DNA of 5,530 nt. Origin: an uncultured Ruminococcus sp. (lineage in GTDB: Bacteria; Bacillota; Clostridia; Oscillospirales; CAG-272). The notes beneath the pieces were generated by a model. That model was not told the origin of the DNA and searched no databases. It worked only from the letters and a program-made list of their open reading frames with translations. Shown here one piece after another: positions 5,478 through 5,530 of this stretch (position 1 is its first letter; every line of letters begins with the position of its first letter). The translations under genes were made by a program, and so were the position numbers. Location: positions 1 through 5,530 of the forward strand of contig CACYZS010000086.1 in NCBI GenBank assembly GCA_902778985.1, in the 5' to 3' direction.

Positions 5478-5530
5478 TTCATGCGCGAAGCGCAATTCAC
5501 GAACGGCAACGCCGTTCAATTCATGCCCGC
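5478..5530 (+). repeat. Tandem small hairpins separated by AATTCAY linkers, running off the window
   Basis: After TTCAT (5478-5482) come GCGC-GAA-GCGC (5483-5493; a longer 7-bp version, 5474-5480 with 5487-5493, is also possible), the linker AATTCAC (5494-5500), GAACGGC-AAC-GCCGTTC (5501-5517), the linker AATTCAT (5518-5524), and GCCCGC, perhaps the arm of a third hairpin cut by the edge. CAATTCA recurs exactly at 5493-5499 and 5517-5523. Stems differ in sequence while linkers are conserved. No ORF with a ribosome binding site is present. Confidence 0.55.

Overview
The window reads as ordinary chromosomal core sequence from a GC-rich Firmicute, most likely an uncultured Clostridia lineage. 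This is inferred from the rimO-pgsA pairing, AGGAGG-like ribosome binding sites, a strong TTTACA/TACAAT promoter in AT-rich spacer DNA, a Bacillus-like PNPase, and a last gene whose nearest remembered relatives are clostridial VanY-type proteins. No taxon can be fixed without a search. All genes are on the + strand and nothing on the - strand looks coding.

Layout: (1) 1-999, the 3' three quarters of rimO (ribosomal protein S12 methylthiotransferase). (2) 1032-1646, pgsA (phosphatidylglycerophosphate synthase), 32 bases after rimO and probably co-transcribed. (3) 1647-1840, a spacer with a near-consensus sigma-70 promoter and a roughly 105-nt structured leader in front of rpsO. (4) 1841-2104, rpsO (S15). 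(5) 2105-2299, a highly structured rpsO-pnp spacer with two tandem hairpins followed by competing inverted repeats, one of which can cover the pnp ribosome binding site. (6) 2300-4408, pnp (PNPase), closed by a clear intrinsic terminator at 4438-4469. (7) 4558-5448, a membrane-anchored VanY/M15-like protein in which all the expected zinc ligands appear to be replaced. (8) 5449-5530, a very GC-rich hairpin followed by small hairpins separated by AATTCAY linkers, running off the window edge.

The rimO, rpsO and pnp products all touch the ribosome or RNA turnover: RimO modifies S12, S15 nucleates assembly of the 30S platform, and PNPase degrades RNA. PgsA feeds anionic phospholipid synthesis. The final gene is separated from this block by a terminator and belongs to the cell envelope. 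The observations most worth checking are the apparently zinc-less M15 homologue, the candidate Shine-Dalgarno switch in the pnp leader, the possible S15 autoregulatory leader, and the hairpin array at the right edge.
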